The notes under the pieces: model-generated
The model's input: the letters and a program-made list of their open reading frames with translations, nothing else
What the model was told of the DNA's origin: nothing
Database searches by the model: none
Part shown: positions 61,145 through 64,000 of the stretch, one piece after another
How the letters are laid out: the number at the start of each line of letters is the position of its first letter
Position numbering within the stretch: the first letter of the stretch is position 1
Made by a program: the position numbers and the translations under genes
Assembly: GCF_014651015.1 (NCBI RefSeq)
Contig: NZ_BMWB01000017.1
Span: 62,001-126,000, forward strand
Direction of reading: 5' to 3'
DNA from: Streptomyces xantholiticus
Lineage (GTDB): Bacteria > Actinomycetota > Actinomycetes > Streptomycetales > Streptomycetaceae
DNA: 64,000 nucleotides

Positions 61145-62349
61145 CGGACCAGGTCTACCACCGTCACGCCGTCGATCCCCCGCGCCCACGTCGCATCGTT
61201 GATCGTCCCCACCAGCCTGATGTGCCCGCGGGCGCACATCTCGGCACCGAGTGTCACCAGTTGCCGTGTCTGCTCGGGGTCGAGACTGCGGTCGAAGCCG
61301 TCGGCGAGCACCGTGAGCGACTGGTAGGCCTCCGGCACCTCCGCCACCTGGTCCATGGCCAGCACACCGGGCCCGGTGAGCAGCACCAGGGCGAGCCCCA
61401 GATACCTGAGTTCCCCCTCGCCGAGCCGCCCCACCGGTGTCGCCCCGCGGTCACCACCGCGCGCGAGCAGGGCGCGGACCCGCCCGTTCGCCAACTCCTC
61501 GACCACCAGGTCGTGCACGGCTCCCGCGCACCCCGTCCTGGCCGCCGCGGCGAGCCTCGCGTGCCGCTTGGCACATTCGCTGCGCGTGCGGTGCAGTACC
61601 TCCGCCAGGTTGTCGCAGCCGCGGCGCAATCGCCCCGGCCCGGCCGGCACTGGCTCGCGCATCCGCTCCGGCCGCGGGTCGCAGGCGAAGACCGACCGCA
61701 GTGCCACCACCAGTTGCTCGGCCGCGGCGAGCACCTGCAACTGCGCGTCCGTGCTGCCGGCGACCCGCAGCGGCAGCAGCGCCGTGCCCAGCCTGTCGTC
61801 GGGCAGCGGACCACGGGTGACGGTCGCCGAGCCCGCGGTGTGCCAGGCGGCCTCCACCACGGACCGGGAGGGGTCGCGCAACGCTGTGGTCAGCAGTGTG
61901 CGGCCGCCTCCGGTCAGACGTTCGCCGACCACCCGCAGCCGCGGCTCGGCCTGCACGGCGACGTCCAGCCGGACCGGGCCGGCCGGCCCGTCGACCGTGC
62001 AGCCGATACGGAAGCCCCGCCGCCCCTGTCCGTCGGCCACCGCCCCCTCGGGAACGCATTCGGCCGGTTCGGGAAAAGCCGTGGTCAGGTCGCATCCAGA
62101 GCCCAGCAGCGCCAGGGCCTCGTACGCCTGCAGCGCGTTCGACTTGCCGCTGCCACTCGCGCCGGCGAGAAGCGTCATGCGGCCGAGCGGGAAGACGGCG
62201 GAGCGATGCGATCTGAATGCGGAGAGCCGCAGTTCGGTGACGGCGGGCCGGGTGGGGCCGCACCCGACGGAGGATGCGTCCCCGGGCAGGGTGCCGCTCT
62301 CCCGTGCGGGCGACGTGTCCGGATCCGTGACCAGCGTGTTCGCGTTCAT
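61141..62349 (-). CDS. ABC/SMC-like AAA-family ATPase
   Basis: 402-residue ATPase resembling the RecF/SMC-type head (AAA_21 group). Walker A is LLAGASGSGKSNALQAYEAL after the lead-in LRLSAFRSHRSAVFPLGRMT. The ABC-signature-like GRLGEGELRYLGLALVLL precedes Walker B (GVLAMDQVAEVPEA) and the late His-bearing strand GHIRLVGTINDATWARG; the family Glu after Walker B is Gln here (MDQ), so hydrolysis may be slowed. There is no long coiled coil. It is coupled by GTGA to the MazG-like gene. Possible roles are DNA repair or defence (OLD-like without nuclease). The exact function is unknown. Confidence 0.8.
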   Translation of the reverse strand: MNANTLVTDPDTSPARESGTLPGDASSVGCGPTRPAVTELRLSAFRSHRSAVFPLGRMTLLAGASGSGKSNALQAYEALALLGSGCDLTTAFPEPAECVPEGAVADGQGRRGFRIGCTVDGPAGPVRLDVAVQAEPRLRVVGERLTGGGRTLLTTALRDPSRSVVEAAWHTAGSATVTRGPLPDDRLGTALLPLRVAGSTDAQLQVLAAAEQLVVALRSVFACDPRPERMREPVPAGPGRLRRGCDNLAEVLHRTRSECAKRHARLAAAARTGCAGAVHDLVVEELANGRVRALLARGGDRGATPVGRLGEGELRYLGLALVLLTGPGVLAMDQVAEVPEAYQSLTVLADGFDRSLDPEQTRQLVTLGAEMCARGHIRLVGTINDATWARGIDGVTVVDLVR

Positions 62350-62405
62350 GATCGGGACGGTACGCAGCGCGGGACACGCCGAACCGTTCCGTCTTCGGGA
62401 GCTTC

Positions 62406-62804
62406 CTACGAATGAGGGACGGCGGCGGCCGCGATCCCTTCGACCTCCGTGCCGACGGGTGCGAGCAGGAAGACGTTCCGGTCGACCCGGTGCATTCCGC
62501 AGCCGAGGCCGAACACGACGCCGCTGCTGAAGTCGAGGATCCGCTTGGCGACCTCTGTGTCGGCGCCGGTGAGGTCGAGCAGGACCGGCATCCCGGCGAT
62601 GAGGTACTCGGCGACCTCACGCGCGTCGGCGAAGACCTGTACCCGCAGGACGATGAAGCGACGGTGCTCGGCGGCCTCGTACTCCCGTGGAACCGTGACG
62701 TGGTCGACCCGCGACGGCCATTCGTTGCGGCCGCGCAGCGGAACCACCTGGGCCAGGCCCTCCCACTGCTCGTCGGTGACGTCGTACCTCTCGTACCTAC
62801 TCAT
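62406..62804 (-). CDS. SepF-like cell-division protein
   Basis: 132-residue protein with the SepF fold: FIVLRVQVFADAREVAEYLI, GMPVLLDLTGADTEVAKRIL, DFSSGVVFGLGCGMHRVDRN and VFLLAPVGTEVE correspond to the FtsZ-binding DUF552 core. The N-terminal membrane-binding helix of true SepF is absent; instead there is RYDVTDEQWEGLAQVVPLRG. It is therefore one of the extra SepF-like (Slp) proteins of streptomycetes rather than the ftsZ-linked SepF. GGATGG upstream of ATG 62804 supports the start. A role in septation or sporulation is inferred. Confidence 0.85.
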   Translation of the reverse strand: MSRYERYDVTDEQWEGLAQVVPLRGRNEWPSRVDHVTVPREYEAAEHRRFIVLRVQVFADAREVAEYLIAGMPVLLDLTGADTEVAKRILDFSSGVVFGLGCGMHRVDRNVFLLAPVGTEVEGIAAAAVPHS

Positions 62805-62819
62805 GGTTCCATCCTCGCT

Positions 62820-62859
62820 CCCCTCACCCGTTCGGCCCAACAGCGACACGGGTGAGGGG
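62820..62859 (-). terminator. Hairpin terminator of the pullulanase-type gene
   Basis: CCCCTCACCCGT pairs perfectly with ACGGGTGAGGGG over a 16-base loop, 28 bases beyond the glucosidase stop and before the SepF-like start. Confidence 0.8.
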
Positions 62860-62887
62860 ACGGGAACCTCTTTTGACGAGGCGGTGC

Positions 62888-64000
62888 TCAGCCGCGCCCG
62901 AACACGGCGACCGTACGGGCCGGGACCGTGAAGGTGCCAGAACTCCTCTCGTACCCGGATGACTTGACGATCGGGTCCGCGCCGGCGCGCTGGACGGGGT
63001 GGAGCGCGTAACCCTGGCCGGCCAGTTTCTCGACCCGCTGGGTCTGCTGCTTCGGGGTGGCGTTGAACACGACGACAAGATCACCGAGCCGCATGGTGAT
63101 CACACCGGGGGTCTCGTCCTTGCCCGACAGCGGGAACGACAGCGCCGACTGGACCTGGTCCGCTGTGGAGAGGCCGAAGGCAGGCTCGCCGGTGCGGATC
63201 CTCAGCAGGTCCCGGTAGGCGGCGGACGAACCGTCGATCTCCGCGCAGCCCACGGTCAGTGACGGGGCGGTGAGCAGCGGCTTCGCGAAGCCCCACTTGG
63301 CCTTGTTGTCGGCCTCCGGCGGGAGTCCGCGGCCGAAGCCGTTGCCGTCCCGGCAGTCCCACTGGATCGCGTTGAACCAGTCACCGCTGTCGTACGAGTT
63401 GCGGTCCAGGGACTTGGAGCGCAGCAGGTCCGATCCCGCCTGGGAGAGCGCCGGCCCCTGCGACAGGGCGGACAGGGCCATCGCCAGCACCTGCATACGG
63501 GCCCGGTCGGCCGGAGAGGTGGCGGCCGGGAGCTTGAAGGCGAGTGCGTCGTACAGCGACTCGTTGTCGTGGGCGTCCGAGTAGGCGAGGGCGTCACCGG
63601 GGGCGGCGGCGTAGCCGGCCGGTGAGCCGTTGTAGTCGACCTCGGAGCCCTTGACGGTGCGGCCGCCGGTGTCGGTGAAGGAATAGGAGGCGAGGTTGCC
63701 GGACAGGCCCACCTTGATCAGGTCCTGGTAGTGCAGCAGCCGTGCCTTCTGCTCCTCGGGAGTCCCGTTGGCCTTGGAGGGGTTGGGGTCCGTGTAGAGG
63801 CCGGAGGCGAAGCCCTGGACGCCCGGGTCGTCGTCGAAGGGCCCGCCGCCGCGGACGGCGTCGCGCGCCCGGTCGGAGAAGGTGGCGATGCCGGTGCCGG
63901 CCATGTTCTTCTGGGTGGCCTGGACGAAGCGGGCGTCGTCGGCGATCTCGCCGAAGTTCCAGCCCTCCCCGTAGAGGATGATCTTCTTTCCGTCCACGCC
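62888..64000 (-). CDS. Pullulanase-type alpha-1,6-glucosidase (GH13), 5'-truncated by window edge
   Basis: C-terminal ~370 residues of a large secreted debranching enzyme that cleaves alpha-1,6 links in pullulan, glycogen or starch. Family segments present: GKKIILYGEGWNFGE (the Glu-bearing beta-strand region), YSDAHDNESLYDALAFKLPA (the HDN motif after the barrel), QGPALSQAGSDLLRSKSLDR, DSGDWFNAIQWDCRDGNGFG and a C-terminal beta-sandwich ending ARTVAVFGRG. The frame is open through the right edge; the GTG near 63997 is internal to the family alignment and not a real start. Signal peptide and binding modules lie outside. It may act with other polysaccharide-degrading genes, but none is in the window near it. 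Confidence 0.92.
   Translation of the reverse strand, partial: GVDGKKIILYGEGWNFGEIADDARFVQATQKNMAGTGIATFSDRARDAVRGGGPFDDDPGVQGFASGLYTDPNPSKANGTPEEQKARLLHYQDLIKVGLSGNLASYSFTDTGGRTVKGSEVDYNGSPAGYAAAPGDALAYSDAHDNESLYDALAFKLPAATSPADRARMQVLAMALSALSQGPALSQAGSDLLRSKSLDRNSYDSGDWFNAIQWDCRDGNGFGRGLPPEADNKAKWGFAKPLLTAPSLTVGCAEIDGSSAAYRDLLRIRTGEPAFGLSTADQVQSALSFPLSGKDETPGVITMRLGDLVVVFNATPKQQTQRVEKLAGQGYALHPVQRAGADPIVKSSGYERSSGTFTVPARTVAVFGRG

Overview
The window is chromosomal DNA from a high-GC actinobacterium, almost certainly a Streptomyces. Codon third positions are strongly G/C-biased. GTG starts and four-base ATGA/GTGA stop-start overlaps are common. Diagnostic families are present: an HTH-fused MurA, an SPW-repeat protein, a DUF6766-type protein, a SepF-like protein, a TipA-like MerR regulator, the Pnkp/Hen1 RNA-repair pair and F420-type LLM oxidoreductases. 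Both ends cut genes: a GH92 alpha-mannosidase on the left and a pullulanase-type GH13 enzyme on the right.

Left part (0-11 kb) is mostly core metabolism. It holds the GH92 enzyme, aconitase acnA with a MarR/TamR-like operator in its promoter, remnants of two older genes, an APH-type kinase, a two-component system whose kinase is frameshifted twice, and an HTH-MurA fusion with its own palindrome. The 11-18 kb stretch is a scarred accessory region. It contains a broken tyrosine recombinase, a DEDDh exonuclease-BRCT-TerD gene with a frameshift, a dead IS5-type element, a TipA-like regulator, an esterase and an ABC-transporter fragment.

The 17.7-24.1 kb stretch carries two lipoproteins, a 27-residue membrane miniprotein, a DUF6766-type membrane protein, a stand-alone HoxX, an SPW protein and an MFS exporter. 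The 24.2-31.8 kb stretch is a catabolic cluster of two divergent pairs: acyl-CoA dehydrogenase/RidA, aryl-CoA ligase/PaaX regulator, and hydratase/bifunctional monooxygenase-reductase. It best fits aerobic CoA-dependent breakdown of 2-aminobenzoate or a close relative. The same bipartite operator-like sequence occurs in both divergent promoter regions. An anti-sigma-type ATPase and the arginine genes argF and arcA follow.

The outstanding feature is a ten-gene leftward cassette (35.0-53.7 kb) with mostly overlapping genes and one good promoter upstream. In transcription order it encodes a Crp/Fnr regulator, a class III nucleotide-cyclase-like protein, a HEAT-like NTPase with an altered P-loop, an SPFH-like protein, a Pycsar-effector-like membrane protein, a secreted/anchored VWA protein, a 1174-residue FtsZ/tubulin-like protein, a large membrane protein, a pseudokinase-GTPase fusion and a tail-anchored GTPase-associated (GAP1-like) protein. 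The composition suggests a nucleotide-signalled, GTPase- and filament-based conflict or envelope-stress system.

Right part (54-64 kb) holds the Pnkp-Hen1 RNA-repair operon, homocysteine methyltransferase, an LLM oxidoreductase, a small conserved protein, a MazG-like pyrophosphohydrolase coupled to an ABC/SMC-like ATPase, a SepF-like protein and the pullulanase end. No tRNA, rRNA or CRISPR array was seen.
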